A stretch of DNA of 64,000 bases, taken from Faecimorpha stercoravium (GTDB lineage Bacteria; Bacillota; Clostridia; Lachnospirales; Bianqueaceae). A program made the translations under genes and the position numbers. The DNA lies in NCBI GenBank assembly GCA_018712555.1, contig DVGT01000073.1, positions 1 to 64,000 of the forward strand, in the 5' to 3' direction. This document shows, one piece after another, positions 17,894 through 27,459 of the stretch; position 1 is the stretch's first letter, and every line of letters starts with the position of its first letter. Under the pieces are notes generated by a model. That model had not been told where the DNA came from and did not search any database. It saw only the letters and a list, made by a program, of their open reading frames with translations.

Positions 17894-19048
17894 CTATGCC
17901 TCATCCAGAATATACAAATAGCTCTCTTGTGCAAAATTCATCGTATTAAAAAGGAATAAGGTATCCGTCACCTGATTTTCTTCCGCGAATTGCCATATAT
18001 CTTGTAAAAAATATCGCGGGTCAATGAGATACACCGTCTCGAAGTCCTGTGCTGCCAGCATTCCCAGACTATGCGCATAAGAATCCTTGATAATCAGCAG
18101 CACACGGCCGTTTTTCTCTCCACCCTGAATCTCTACCAAGCCGTTATTCCCATACAGATAAGAAGCATACTTGTCCTTTTCCTGCAATTTGGCCGGGTCA
18201 TACAATCCATTGCGCCCCTCTTCTGAGCCCTCCAAATACACCCTGTATTCCTGCTGAGGATCCTTCTCAAAATAGAGCATCGTATCTGCCTCCGCGCTTG
18301 CCGTCGGCGCCTTGGAATAAGTAGTTCCCAGGAAGTCCTCACTCAGCGTCACCTGTTCATAATCGTCCAGGCTCACCGTCCCATATCCTTTCTGACTCAT
18401 CCACTGCTGATAAGCATAAAAAGCGCCCGTCATCGTCCAATGATGATCTGTGCGATAGAAGATGTATTCATCTTTATGCTGATCCAGTACCGACTGCACA
18501 TCGATCCATGCTTCGTCTCCCACCTGTTCCTCGGCCCGTCTCAGCAGTTCTTTTTGGTCATACAGCATTCCTTCTGCAAATTCGGGCAGCTTGTCCGAAA
18601 GCACTTCCGAAGCTGTGGGTACCAGCATGACGGATGTATGCTCCAGCCCCACCAACTCCTTGGACTTTTCCACAAATCCATGCAAACGCTGCAAATTTTT
18701 ATTTACCAATTCCGGGTCAATATCCTGCGGTTTATACATCTGAATCATGTAATGATCGTCTGCAAATAGAACTCCATTCACGTCTTTCTTTCCTATGCCT
18801 CGTTCAGTCATTACATTCAGCTCTACCCAAGTATCCCGCCCGATAAACTGATCCGTGATATAGCTTTCAAATTCGCTCTGCCACTTTCCGTTCAGCAGCT
18901 TCTCTAACGTGAAGCTGGGCATTTGATCCAAATATTTATTTTCATTATAGGAAAACTCCCGATCGGGCGTCAGCAAATTCCAGATCGTCAAGCCAAATAA
19001 GAGCACTAGAAAAACGGCTATGGTGATGATTGCTTCTTTCTTTTTCAT
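17894..19048 (-). CDS. DHHW-family protein, AlgX/AlgJ-like (surface polysaccharide acetylation partner)
   Basis: 384-residue protein held at the outer face of the membrane by an N-terminal helix at about residues 6-26. The signature FYRTDHHWTMTGAFYAY gives the family its name and is the His/Asp part of an SGNH-hydrolase-like active site; LLIIKDSYAHS supplies the probable serine block. Related AlgJ/AlgX proteins take an acyl group passed across the membrane by an MBOAT protein and place it on an exopolysaccharide or wall polymer. Its start lies 20 bp after the MBOAT gene, which supports that pairing. The polymer modified is not known. Confidence 0.88.
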   Translation of the reverse strand: MKKKEAIITIAVFLVLLFGLTIWNLLTPDREFSYNENKYLDQMPSFTLEKLLNGKWQSEFESYITDQFIGRDTWVELNVMTERGIGKKDVNGVLFADDHYMIQMYKPQDIDPELVNKNLQRLHGFVEKSKELVGLEHTSVMLVPTASEVLSDKLPEFAEGMLYDQKELLRRAEEQVGDEAWIDVQSVLDQHKDEYIFYRTDHHWTMTGAFYAYQQWMSQKGYGTVSLDDYEQVTLSEDFLGTTYSKAPTASAEADTMLYFEKDPQQEYRVYLEGSEEGRNGLYDPAKLQEKDKYASYLYGNNGLVEIQGGEKNGRVLLIIKDSYAHSLGMLAAQDFETVYLIDPRYFLQDIWQFAEENQVTDTLFLFNTMNFAQESYLYILDEA

Positions 19049-19068
19049 CGCTTTCTCCTTTCCCCTTC

Positions 19069-20490
19069 TTAGAACCGAAAATACAGAAACGGATTATAAG
19101 ATGAATTTACCAGGTACGCTACAGACAGCAGAAACACCGCCGCCAAAAAGACATTCTGCACTACCGCACTGGTGATTTCCCGATTCTTTAGACGCAGCAT
19201 GAAAGACAGCGCAATCCGTTTCGGCCAGTCCGTGGATGCCAGCGCCAGGATCACCAAAAGGATCAGATTGGACGTTAGCACATACAAAGACGCCTCATTG
19301 GCAAATCCTGCACCATTTAAACCAAACATGGCCGCCAGATAGGCACCCACCTGGTTCAGATCCGTCAGAGCGAACAACACCCATCCGATGACTACCAGAA
19401 ACATTGCATAAAAATGCTGCAGAAAACCAGGCCACCGCTTCATCCACTTCAGCAGGAACAGCTTTTCGGCAATCAGAATGACACCGAAGTAACATCCCCA
19501 TAGCAGGAAGTTCCAGGATGCGCCATGCCATATACCCGTCAGCGCCCAGACTACTGCGAGATTGAAGATTTGCCTGCCCTTTCCCTTTCGATTCCCTCCC
19601 AACGGAATATAAACATATTCACGAAACCAGGTTCCCAGGGAAATATGCCATCGTCTCCAAAACTCGGTGATGCTCTTGGACAGATACGGATAATCGAAGT
19701 TCTCTAAGAAATGAAAACCAAACATTCTTCCCAGCCCAATAGCCATATCCGAATAGCCCGCAAAGTCAAAATAGATCTGGAAAGTAAAGGCCAGAATCCC
19801 AATCCACGCTGTCAGAACCGGCAGTGTATCAATACCCATAGCACAGATCTGTTCCCATATCATACCGATACTATTTGCTAAAAGCACCTTCTTCCCAAGG
19901 CCCACCATAAATCGACCGATTCCCTGCGAAAAATCATCCATGTTTTCTCTGCGGTTGACCAGTTCATCAGCCACGGTCTGAAATCGTACAATAGGGCCGG
20001 CAATGAGCTGCGGGAAAAGAGCGACATATGCGCCAAATGCGATAAAATTGGGCTGCATCTTCGCCTCATCCCGATAGACATCTATACTATATGACATTGC
20101 CTGGAACGTATAGAAAGAAATACCAATGGGCAGTTCCAACCGCGGCAGCGGAATTGCCAGTCCTAGAATTTGATTTATATTTTCTACGACAAAATCCGAA
20201 TACTTGAAAATACCCAAGAGCAGCAGATTCAAAATCACCGAAATCGTCAGTGCTCCCTTTGCTTTTCCCCATTGATCCTGTTTCTTATATTTGTCTACCA
20301 GGTATCCGGTCACAAAGTTCAGCAGCATCGAAAATAACATTAGCACAACATATACCGGTTCTCCCCAGGCATAAAAAATCATACTGAAGAAAAACAATAT
20401 ACCATTGCGGAGTTTCCTGGGAGCCACAAAATATAAAACTAACACCAGTGGCAAAAAATAAAATAAGACTAATAAACTTGAGAATACCAT
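19069..20490 (-). CDS. MBOAT-family O-acyltransferase (AlgI/DltB-like)
   Basis: Polytopic membrane protein of 473 residues with about 11 hydrophobic segments. It begins MVFSSLLVLFYFLPLVLVLY, the standard AlgI N-terminus, and contains FWRRWHISLGTWFREYVYIP and the catalytic-histidine segment GIWHGASWNFLLWG. The family moves acetyl groups from the cytoplasm to a carrier or partner outside. Together with the DHHW protein just downstream it forms a two-gene polysaccharide O-acetylation unit. The ribosome site before the ATG is weak and I found no convincing promoter in 20491-20600. Confidence 0.93.
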   Translation of the reverse strand: MVFSSLLVLFYFLPLVLVLYFVAPRKLRNGILFFFSMIFYAWGEPVYVVLMLFSMLLNFVTGYLVDKYKKQDQWGKAKGALTISVILNLLLLGIFKYSDFVVENINQILGLAIPLPRLELPIGISFYTFQAMSYSIDVYRDEAKMQPNFIAFGAYVALFPQLIAGPIVRFQTVADELVNRRENMDDFSQGIGRFMVGLGKKVLLANSIGMIWEQICAMGIDTLPVLTAWIGILAFTFQIYFDFAGYSDMAIGLGRMFGFHFLENFDYPYLSKSITEFWRRWHISLGTWFREYVYIPLGGNRKGKGRQIFNLAVVWALTGIWHGASWNFLLWGCYFGVILIAEKLFLLKWMKRWPGFLQHFYAMFLVVIGWVLFALTDLNQVGAYLAAMFGLNGAGFANEASLYVLTSNLILLVILALASTDWPKRIALSFMLRLKNREITSAVVQNVFLAAVFLLSVAYLVNSSYNPFLYFRF

Positions 20491-20608
20491 CTCTACTATA
20501 CCACAATCACAAATAACTGAACCCGACAGCCCTGCACTACAGAAAGCGGTCTTATCGAGCCTGCTATACTATGATTTCCCTTTCTCCAAGATTCTAGGCA
20601 ATATCCTC

Positions 20609-20637
20609 TTTACAAAATATGCGTTCTCGTTTATAAT
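20609..20637 (+). promoter_or_regulatory. Promoter of mecA
   Basis: TTTACA (20609-20614), 17-bp spacer, TATAAT (20632-20637). Confidence 0.75.
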
Positions 20638-20689
20638 CAATAGCAATCCCTTTTCTACCCTTAACCGGCTTTTGAAAGGAGATGATATG

Positions 20690-21355
20690 ATGAAAGCCGA
20701 ACGCATTAACCAAAATCAGATCCGCTTTACGCTGAGCGCAGAGGATCTATCTCAGCGGAATATTCAGATTTCAGAACTATCCTACGGCTCTGATAAGGCT
20801 AAGGCTTTATTTCACGATATGATGGTGGCCGCAAAGCAGGAGTTTGGGTTTGATTTTTCTTCTCAACCCGTTGTTATTGAAGCGGTTCCTCTCGCGAAGG
20901 ACAGCATTATGATCACGGTGACAAAGATTCGAAAAGCAGGATCAAATGGATCTATGCCGGATTCTGTTCCCCTTCGATCCAAAGATTCCTACGATAGTGA
21001 TCTTTCTCGAGATCTGCATTCCCCGCTTTCGGAAGCGGATGACCTTCAGATGCTTTTAACAGAACGCACATCTCTATTTACGTTCTCTGATTTTTCAACT
21101 CTATGCCGAGCCGCTTCCATGATTCCGGACGACTTATCCATGAAAAACCGCTTATACTGGGATACGCAATCCAATCTATATTATATTCACGCTCAGTATA
21201 AACTCGACAACGAAAAAACTCATTATGCGATCTGCATTTTATACGAGTTCGCCTCTGAGGTGGATGACGATCCGATGACGGTTGCCTATCTAAAAGAACA
21301 CACTCAGTGTCTCCTCGGCGCTCGTGCGCTTCAAAAGCTGAAACAGATAACCTAA
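20690..21355 (+). CDS. mecA: Adaptor protein MecA
   Basis: Adaptor that delivers substrates to the ClpC-ClpP protease; in Bacillus it targets ComK. The 221-residue chain has the characteristic N-terminus MKAERINQNQIRFTLSAEDL that binds substrates, a negatively charged variable linker at about residues 90-120, and a C-terminal ClpC-binding domain with LFTFSDFSTLCRAASMI and YYIHAQYKLDNEKTHYAICI. The ATG at 20690 is preferred because AAGGAG lies eight bases upstream; ATG at 20687 is a close alternative. It is a single-gene unit with its own promoter and terminator. Confidence 0.9.
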   Translation: MKAERINQNQIRFTLSAEDLSQRNIQISELSYGSDKAKALFHDMMVAAKQEFGFDFSSQPVVIEAVPLAKDSIMITVTKIRKAGSNGSMPDSVPLRSKDSYDSDLSRDLHSPLSEADDLQMLLTERTSLFTFSDFSTLCRAASMIPDDLSMKNRLYWDTQSNLYYIHAQYKLDNEKTHYAICILYEFASEVDDDPMTVAYLKEHTQCLLGARALQKLKQIT

Positions 21356-21358
21356 AAA

Positions 21359-21395
21359 GCCGCTGCAAACTAGCACTACGTTAGATTGCAGCGGC
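21359..21395. terminator. Terminator after mecA
   Basis: GCCGCTGCAA pairs with TTGCAGCGGC; CTTCTTTT follows on the plus strand. Confidence 0.8.
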
Positions 21396-21419
21396 CTTCT
21401 TTTCCATGCCGATAGCTGC

Positions 21420-21632
21420 TTATTCGTTCTTCAACTGCAGATACTCGTTCAGCTTACTCTCCACATCATTCGGATCCAGCCCATGCACAAAGCATGCCTC
21501 TTCCAAAGACTCTCCTCTGGATGCAGGGCATCCTACACAGTGCATACCGCTCTGCATCAGGATCGTCACCAGATTTTGATCTATATTGATGATATCATCG
21601 ATAATCATGTCCTTTGTTACCTTTGTTGCCAT
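21420..21632 (-). CDS. DUF1858 (hybrid-cluster-associated redox disulfide) protein
   Basis: 70-residue cytoplasmic protein. VTKDMIIDDIINIDQN, then SGMHCVGCPASRGESLEEAC, is the DUF1858 pattern with a Cys-x2-Cys motif (HCVGC) thought to be redox-active or to take part in sulfur or metal handling. It is common in anaerobes as a stand-alone protein. Strong ribosome site (GAGGAGG) and its own promoter at 21680-21708. The ferredoxin gene upstream on the same strand has its own promoter and terminator, so the two are separate units. The exact role is unknown. Confidence 0.88.
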   Translation of the reverse strand: MATKVTKDMIIDDIINIDQNLVTILMQSGMHCVGCPASRGESLEEACFVHGLDPNDVESKLNEYLQLKNE

Positions 21633-21679
21633 GATGATAAACCTCCTCGTCTTGTGTGTCGCGTACCCGCGCAGGACAT

Positions 21680-21708
21680 ATTATAATACATTTTCTCCTA
21701 AATTACAA
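21680..21708 (-). promoter_or_regulatory. Promoter of the DUF1858 gene
   Basis: Minus strand TTGTAA (21708-21703), 17 bp, TATAAT (21685-21680). Confidence 0.75.
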
Positions 21709-21748
21709 CTCCGTTCCCGACAAAAAAAAACTATAAAAAAGCAAAAAC

Positions 21749-21769
21749 CGGAAGGTTTTTCGCCTTCCG
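21749..21769 (-). terminator. Terminator of the ferredoxin gene
   Basis: CGGAAGG pairs with CCTTCCG; the minus strand then reads into a long T-rich tract (21748-21722). The 21770-21830 interval has no gene. Confidence 0.75.
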
Positions 21770-21830
21770 ATCCTTGCCGCACAAATAATTCGCTCGCCGC
21801 TTATACGGCAGCATTTTACGCCGCGTAGGC

Positions 21831-22001
21831 TTACTGCTGTTCCGGAGCACCTACCGGACATACACCTGCACAAGCGCCGCACTCGATACATTTCTCCGGA
21901 TCGATTACGTAATGCTCATCGCCCTGGCTGATTGCCTCTACAGGGCACTCTGCCTCGCAAGCGCCGCAGCTGATGCAAGCGTCACTGATTGCATATGCCA
22001 T
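21831..22001 (-). CDS. 2[4Fe-4S] ferredoxin
   Basis: 56-residue clostridial-type ferredoxin, a low-potential electron carrier for pyruvate:ferredoxin oxidoreductase, hydrogenase or Rnf-type complexes. Two classical motifs are present: CISCGACEAECP and CIECGACAGVCP, each Cys-x2-Cys-x2-Cys-x3-Cys-Pro. The ATG at 22001 is chosen because AGGAGG precedes it by nine bases and MAYAISDACIS is the standard N-terminus. The leader carries a small CACCGA/TCGGTG hairpin at 22026-22043. It is a single-gene unit. Confidence 0.95.
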   Translation of the reverse strand: MAYAISDACISCGACEAECPVEAISQGDEHYVIDPEKCIECGACAGVCPVGAPEQQ

Positions 22002-22048
22002 GTTCACGCACCTCCTAGCTAGACTCACCGATCTTGGTCGGTGTACTC

Positions 22049-22077
22049 ATTGTATCCCATTTCTATCAATTTTGCAA
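22049..22077 (-). promoter_or_regulatory. Promoter of the ferredoxin gene
   Basis: Minus strand TTGCAA (22077-22072), 17 bp, TACAAT (22054-22049). Confidence 0.7.
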
Positions 22078-22094
22078 GTAAAAAATATGCAAAC

Positions 22095-23474
22095 TTATAG
22101 TTCGGTTTGATATGCCCGCCATCTCTCGCCGGTATTGCTCATCAGATACAGTGTCCAATCGCCCGCAGGCAAGACAAAAGACCCATCGGACTCAGGCTGC
22201 GGATACAGAAAACAATCATTAGCATCCATCCTCGGGTTCGGGTACTCTCGCCGGGCACGAATCATCATCGTCATCCTTCCCGGCACTCGTCTCTTCTCTG
22301 TCAGCATTTCCGGGAATACCGGAAATGGACGTTCCTGCAGAACCCACTGATACCGTCCCGAAGATGTCTTTTTCACGCGCACATCCTGAAATGCAGGCAC
22401 AGAAAGCCCCTCCTGTGTTTCCGGCTCCGCATCCACCAAGTAACAAAGCCGTCCACTCCACGCCTCTAAAAACTGCTCTTTACGATACCGCAGATGCGCT
22501 TCTTCGTCCCGCTCAGCGGCTGAGTCACACACATATACATACTCCTGCCCCTCTTCTGTGCCAAATCCACGCACTGTCAGGATATGCCCCGGCGTTGTGC
22601 AGGGCGCTCCCTCTAAATAGGGCAAGTTCCTCTCCTCTGCCTTCTCCCGTGAGTTCGCGTAATGTACGCTGACCCCTACGCTGCGCCCAGCCGCGATCTC
22701 CCTACGAAGCAGATCATAGTCTCCAAATCGGGCATAAGCCCGATATCCATACATGCCGACTGCAGCAGCAGCATACGTCCAGTTTCCAAATCCTTCGACG
22801 AGATCGACACAGGATAGTCCCATCTCTTCCGGCAAGACCTGCGTTCCCCGTCCCGCCAAAAGAACCGTCATCGTCGTCGGATTGCAAATAATATTCCCAA
22901 TCTCTGGATCCCGGACCATCTGCGAACAGGCGGGTACCTCCAGAATCTTTTCCGCCGGCATATCTTCTGCCATGGATTCTCCCGTCGGGATTTCCGGCAG
23001 GCTGCGGTTTCGCAGCGATGCGGTAAGGCGGCGCAGGCGCGGTAAGGCCGCTCCGTCCTCCCGAACCAGACGCGCTCGCAGCTGCAGTTTCGTCCCTGCA
23101 CCACATAAAGGCTCCAGAATATCGCAATTCATTCGGATCAGAGGATCGTCTACTGGATACTCTCCGCTCCGATTCCTTCTCTCTATGTAAGGACTCCATC
23201 TTCCCCAGCTGCCCCAGGGACTCCAGGTCTTCTTCTCCTGCAAATATATCCGGGCCGATACCTCTACCCAGCTTCCTTCTGGTGTGTCCGCATTCCAGCA
23301 TGCCACCAGATTCTCGAAGGGAATGGTCTCCACTTCCTGTGTCGTATAGATGCCTTCAGAAGCGCCTTCTTCCAGCATAAGCCAACCCTGTTCGGTCACG
23401 CGCAATCCCTGCATCGTCCCCAGCTTCCATCTCTCTCGTTGATTCCATTCTATGAAATTTGTCGTGTACAGCAT
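22095..23474 (-). CDS. C39-like peptidase domain protein
   Basis: 459-residue protein with no signal peptide. The central part resembles C39-type papain-like cysteine peptidases: EVPACSQMVRDPEIGNIICN places the likely nucleophile in the CNPTTMTVLL helix, GHILTVRGF supplies the histidine and VYVCDSAA the aspartate. The first 170 residues look like a beta-rich carbohydrate- or protein-binding module, and the last 100 are beta-rich and unrecognised. The ATG directly abuts the dnaB stop codon (TAG-ATG), so it is the last gene of the gdpP-rplI-dnaB transcript and probably translationally coupled. The substrate is unknown; lack of an export signal argues against a classical bacteriocin-processing role. 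Confidence 0.75.
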   Translation of the reverse strand: MLYTTNFIEWNQRERWKLGTMQGLRVTEQGWLMLEEGASEGIYTTQEVETIPFENLVACWNADTPEGSWVEVSARIYLQEKKTWSPWGSWGRWSPYIERRNRSGEYPVDDPLIRMNCDILEPLCGAGTKLQLRARLVREDGAALPRLRRLTASLRNRSLPEIPTGESMAEDMPAEKILEVPACSQMVRDPEIGNIICNPTTMTVLLAGRGTQVLPEEMGLSCVDLVEGFGNWTYAAAAVGMYGYRAYARFGDYDLLRREIAAGRSVGVSVHYANSREKAEERNLPYLEGAPCTTPGHILTVRGFGTEEGQEYVYVCDSAAERDEEAHLRYRKEQFLEAWSGRLCYLVDAEPETQEGLSVPAFQDVRVKKTSSGRYQWVLQERPFPVFPEMLTEKRRVPGRMTMMIRARREYPNPRMDANDCFLYPQPESDGSFVLPAGDWTLYLMSNTGERWRAYQTEL

Positions 23475-24839
23475 CTATCTCCCCTGATTCTGTGTATATT
23501 CTGTTCTCTCCAGATTTGCGAACTTCGTGTACTGTCCCAACCAGGCCAGTTTGATCGTCCCTGTCGCGCCATTTCTCTGTTTTGCCACAATCACTTCCGC
23601 GATGTTATGATCCTTAGATTCCTTGTTATAATACTCATCTCGATACAGAAACATCACCACGTCCGCATCCTGCTCGATCGCGCCGGATTCTCGCAGATCC
23701 GACAACATGGGCCGTTTGTCGGAACGACCTTCCAAGGCTCTCGAAAGCTGCGACAACGCCAAAACCGGCACCTGCATCTCTCGGGCCAGCGCCTTCAGCC
23801 CTCGGGAAATGTCGGAGATCTCCTGCTGTCTGTTCTCTCCGTTACTACTTTTAGATCCGCTCATCAGCTGCAGATAGTCGATCATGATCAGATCGAGTCC
23901 CTTCTCCAGCTTCAGCTTTCGGCACCTCGAGCGTAGCTCCCCCAGTGTGATACCCGGCGTATCATCGATGTAGATCGGCGCCTCCGACAGGGGTGCCAGG
24001 GCCTCCAGCAGCTTTTCCCAGTCTTCGTTCTCCAAGGTGCCCCGTCGAATCCTCTCAGAATCCACCAGGGATTCCGCGCATAAGAGACGATTTGCCAACT
24101 GTTTCTTTGACATTTCCAGACTGAAGATGGCGCATACTCTATGTTCTCGTACCGCCGCGTGCTGCACGATATTGAGGGCAAATGCCGTCTTTCCCATGGA
24201 GGGACGCGCGCCCAAGAGCACCAGATCCGAAGGCTGCAAGCCCGTGGTCTGACGATCCAGATCCGTAAACCCGGTAGGCACGCCGGTGATCGTCCCCGGA
24301 TTGCTGGCTATACGCTCAATGTCCTCATAGGTTTCCAACAGCACATCATGAATGTGCGAGAATCCCTCGCCTCGCTGATGGGACAGGATCTGAAACACAT
24401 CCTTCTCCACATTCTCCGAGAGTTCACTGATCGGCATCTCTCCGGCATACCCACTCTGTACCATGGTTTCACCGATGCTGATGAATCGACGATACTGCGC
24501 CTTATCCTTGACAATCTGTGCGTAATGCTTGGCATTCACCGAGCTGGGCACTGCAGCCGCGATCTGTCCTAGATACACCAGACCGCCGATGGTCTCCAGG
24601 GTCCCGCCCTGTTCCAGCCTGTCCTTCAGCGTGATTAAGTCAATGGCCCTGTTTTCCCTGTATAGGTCCTGCATGCCGCGATATATGACACGATGCCTCT
24701 CGTTATAAAAATCCTCTGCCTCGAGGATCTCCATCACCGTATTCACCGCGTCTCGATCCATCAGCATAGAGCCCAAAACCGCCTGCTCCGCCTCCTCACT
24801 ATGGGGGCGCACTCGAGGTGTCATCTTCTCCTCTGCCAT
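23475..24839 (-). CDS. dnaB: Replicative DNA helicase DnaB
   Basis: Hexameric 5'-3' helicase that unwinds DNA at the replication fork and recruits primase. The N-terminal primase-interacting domain starts PHSEEAEQAVLGSMLMD. The RecA-like motor carries Walker A (GARPSMGKTAFALN), IFSLEMSKKQL, Walker B (LDLIMIDYLQLM), ALSQLSRALE and SDLRESGAIEQDADVVMFLY, all standard. Length 454 residues; no intein. The ATG at 24839 has the better spacing from AAGAGG than the one six bases earlier. It follows rplI by 37 bp in the conserved Firmicute order gdpP-rplI-dnaB. Confidence 0.97.
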   Translation of the reverse strand: MAEEKMTPRVRPHSEEAEQAVLGSMLMDRDAVNTVMEILEAEDFYNERHRVIYRGMQDLYRENRAIDLITLKDRLEQGGTLETIGGLVYLGQIAAAVPSSVNAKHYAQIVKDKAQYRRFISIGETMVQSGYAGEMPISELSENVEKDVFQILSHQRGEGFSHIHDVLLETYEDIERIASNPGTITGVPTGFTDLDRQTTGLQPSDLVLLGARPSMGKTAFALNIVQHAAVREHRVCAIFSLEMSKKQLANRLLCAESLVDSERIRRGTLENEDWEKLLEALAPLSEAPIYIDDTPGITLGELRSRCRKLKLEKGLDLIMIDYLQLMSGSKSSNGENRQQEISDISRGLKALAREMQVPVLALSQLSRALEGRSDKRPMLSDLRESGAIEQDADVVMFLYRDEYYNKESKDHNIAEVIVAKQRNGATGTIKLAWLGQYTKFANLERTEYTQNQGR

Positions 24840-24876
24840 GTCCATCCTCTTTTCTTAAAATAGCAGGATGCCCATT

Positions 24877-25323
24877 TTACTGGGCATCTACCTGTACACT
24901 CACCTTCGCTGTCGCCGCAGGATGCAGTTTGATCTCTACCTGATACGCACCTGCATTCTTGATTCCATCTTTCAGCTGTACCTTCTTCTTATCCACCTTG
25001 ATACCAGCCTGTTTTTCTAAGGCATCCGCCACATCCTTCGCGGTCACGGAACCAAAGAGCCGTCCGCCTTCTCCGCCCTTTACCTGCAGTTTAATCTTGA
25101 CCTTAGAAAGCTCTTCTGCCTGTGCAATCGCCGCCTGCTTCTCCTGCTCCCGCCGGTTAGCCTCGCTTCCCTTCTTCAGTTTCCACTCATTCAGCACTTC
25201 CTTCGTAGCTTCTTTACCGAGTTTCTGCGGCATGATAAAGTTCTTGGCGTATCCATCACTCACATCTACGATATCGCCGGCCTTTCCCAGCTTCTTTACA
25301 TCTTGTAACAATAAAATCTTCAT
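24877..25323 (-). CDS. rplI: 50S ribosomal protein L9
   Basis: 148-residue large-subunit protein that binds 23S rRNA at the base of the L1 stalk and helps keep the reading frame. The N-terminal domain MKILLLQDVKKLGKAGDIVD, then GYAKNFIMPQKLGKEAT, is diagnostic; a long connecting helix and a C-terminal domain follow with GRLFGSVTAKDVADAL. It lies 14 bp after gdpP in the same transcript. Confidence 0.98.
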   Translation of the reverse strand: MKILLLQDVKKLGKAGDIVDVSDGYAKNFIMPQKLGKEATKEVLNEWKLKKGSEANRREQEKQAAIAQAEELSKVKIKLQVKGGEGGRLFGSVTAKDVADALEKQAGIKVDKKKVQLKDGIKNAGAYQVEIKLHPAATAKVSVQVDAQ

Positions 25324-25337
25324 TCTATTCTGCCTCC

Positions 25338-27350
25338 CTATTTATTATTCTCCAGAAAATCCTGGATCGCCTGATTCAGCTTCTCCAGGGCCTCTTCCAT
25401 AGTTGTCTCTCCAAGCTGCGCTCCCGCGATCGTCAGATGTCCGCCGCCGCCGATGGATTCCATGATCACCTGTACATTGATATCCCCCAGAGACCGCGCG
25501 CTGACATTGATCACATTCGGCATCTCCGTCAAGACAAACGAAGCTTCTACCCCGCGAATATCCAGGAGTTCATCCGCTGCCGCCGCCGCAAGCGCAAGCG
25601 CATTCGAGGTCTCCCGCCCATCCCAATGAGACAGCGCCATCTGCTGATGGATGATCTCTGCCTTACTGACGATTTGCGCCTTAGCGCGGTATTCTTTGAT
25701 ATCATTCTTGAATAGCTGACGCACTCGGAGCGAATCCGCGCCATTTCTTCGCAAAAATGCGGCGGCCTCGAAGGTTCTGATTCCCGTTTTGACGGTAAAA
25801 TTCTTCGTATCCAAAGCAATTCCCGCAAAGAGCGCGTCCGTCTCCAATGGTTTCAGATGCGTTCTCTCTGTCATATACTGAATCAATTCTGTCACCATCT
25901 CGCTGGCCGAAGATGCGTAAGGCTCCACATAGGATACCACGGCGCTGGAAATATGATCCACACTGGTTCTATGATGATCGATGACGACAATATTCTTATT
26001 CAGATCCAATAATGGGGGGTGTGCTACAATCGACGGACGATTCACATCCACCACGATCAGCAGCGTCTTTTCTCCAGAAAGCGCTTCCGCCTGTACTCCT
26101 GTAATTATCTGCGCAGCATATTCTCTTTCTTCCATCACTCTCTCATAGAGAATATCAATCGCCGGGTGCGGTTCATTGAGTACGATATTCACCTTTTTCT
26201 CAAAAGACGCGATAGTATGCGCCATCCCCAGCGCCGCACCAAAGCAATCTAGGTCAGGGTTGGCGTGTCCCATCACCAGCACCTGATCGGCATCCGCAAT
26301 CACCTCTCGCAACGCATGCGCAATCAGACGCGCTCGTACTCGATTCGTCTTCTCCACGCCCCCCGACTTTCCACCATAGAAAGTCGTCTTCTCCCCATTT
26401 TTCAGCACTGCTTGATCGCCGCCGCGTCCCAATGCCAGATCGACCGCCGCCCTGGCATACGTATGGGAATCTTCCAGGCGCTCTGCTACACCGATTCCGA
26501 TACTCAACGTCACCGGCAGCCGGTTCCCGATGTTAATTTTGCGCACATCCTCCAACACCTTGAACTTCGTCTCCTTCAATCGTTCCAGTGCCTCATGCGG
26601 AAAGACCAGAAACAGCCGATCCTTCTCCATTCTTGTCAAGATGCCGTTCACATGCGCTGTCAAATCATTCAGCCGCTTATACACCATGGCCTCCAGCAGC
26701 GGTCTCCTGGTCTCTTCCATACTTCCCAGCGCCTGATCATAGTTGTCGATATAGATCAGAGCCACAATGGGCCGAATATTCTCATTCTCCAGTGCCAATG
26801 TCTTTTCTTTTGTAATATCCAGAAGACTCACTGAATACAGCAGTTCGGACAGCTCACCGCTTTCTGCCTCAAAAATTGACTCCTGTGTAAGGATCATGCG
26901 GTACGTTCTACCCGCCAATGAGATCTCCGTCGTCAGGCTGCCGCCCTCCTCCGGATATTTCAGGGTACCCAGCAATGTTTCTGCCCGTACCTCCTCCGAA
27001 GGCTCTGTTAATTGGGTCCGAAACAGTTCCAGAAACGTTTCGTTCCACCAAAATACTCTTCCATCCGTCTTAAGAAGCGCAAAAGGAAAGTCCCAATGCT
27101 GCATATATTGCATCTCTCGGTTGGCAATGGCCACCGAATCATTCAACACCTTATCATGCAGCGTTTTTCGAAAGGCCATGATTCCGATGACAGCCACTAC
27201 CGCAATCATCACAATGGCTCCCAGCATGATTAACCCAAAGACATTCTGCTCTGCTATAAAATAAATAATCGCCAGCGCCACGGCCAACGCTAACACGCCA
27301 TACAGCATTGCCGTATACATGGACAGGCTTTTTTTGAGCGTCTGATTCAT
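25338..27350 (-). CDS. gdpP: Cyclic di-AMP phosphodiesterase GdpP
   Basis: Membrane-bound enzyme that hydrolyses cyclic di-AMP to pApA and so tunes potassium and osmolyte transport, wall stress and beta-lactam tolerance. The 670 residues run: two transmembrane helices (about 14-57), a PAS domain, a degenerate GGDEF domain, a DHH catalytic domain and DHHA1. Metal-binding motifs are visible as VMGHANPDLDCFGAALG, LIVVDVNRP and NIVVIDHHRTS, with GGGGHLTIAGAQL in DHHA1. It is the first gene of the gdpP-rplI-dnaB-C39 unit, with a strong promoter at 27413-27441 and a leader of about 60 bases. Confidence 0.96.
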   Translation of the reverse strand: MNQTLKKSLSMYTAMLYGVLALAVALAIIYFIAEQNVFGLIMLGAIVMIAVVAVIGIMAFRKTLHDKVLNDSVAIANREMQYMQHWDFPFALLKTDGRVFWWNETFLELFRTQLTEPSEEVRAETLLGTLKYPEEGGSLTTEISLAGRTYRMILTQESIFEAESGELSELLYSVSLLDITKEKTLALENENIRPIVALIYIDNYDQALGSMEETRRPLLEAMVYKRLNDLTAHVNGILTRMEKDRLFLVFPHEALERLKETKFKVLEDVRKINIGNRLPVTLSIGIGVAERLEDSHTYARAAVDLALGRGGDQAVLKNGEKTTFYGGKSGGVEKTNRVRARLIAHALREVIADADQVLVMGHANPDLDCFGAALGMAHTIASFEKKVNIVLNEPHPAIDILYERVMEEREYAAQIITGVQAEALSGEKTLLIVVDVNRPSIVAHPPLLDLNKNIVVIDHHRTSVDHISSAVVSYVEPYASSASEMVTELIQYMTERTHLKPLETDALFAGIALDTKNFTVKTGIRTFEAAAFLRRNGADSLRVRQLFKNDIKEYRAKAQIVSKAEIIHQQMALSHWDGRETSNALALAAAAADELLDIRGVEASFVLTEMPNVINVSARSLGDINVQVIMESIGGGGHLTIAGAQLGETTMEEALEKLNQAIQDFLENNK

Positions 27351-27412
27351 CCCGTCTCTCTCCTTCTACCGCATTTCCTTATAAAAGCGGCAATCAATGT
27401 CTAGCTGAAATC

Positions 27413-27441
27413 ATTATAGCATAGGCTTTTGCAAATGGCAA
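27413..27441 (-). promoter_or_regulatory. Promoter of the gdpP operon
   Basis: Minus strand TTGCCA (27441-27436), 17 bp, TATAAT (27418-27413). Confidence 0.75.
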
Positions 27442-27459
27442 GAACCTCCTTTTTCTAAC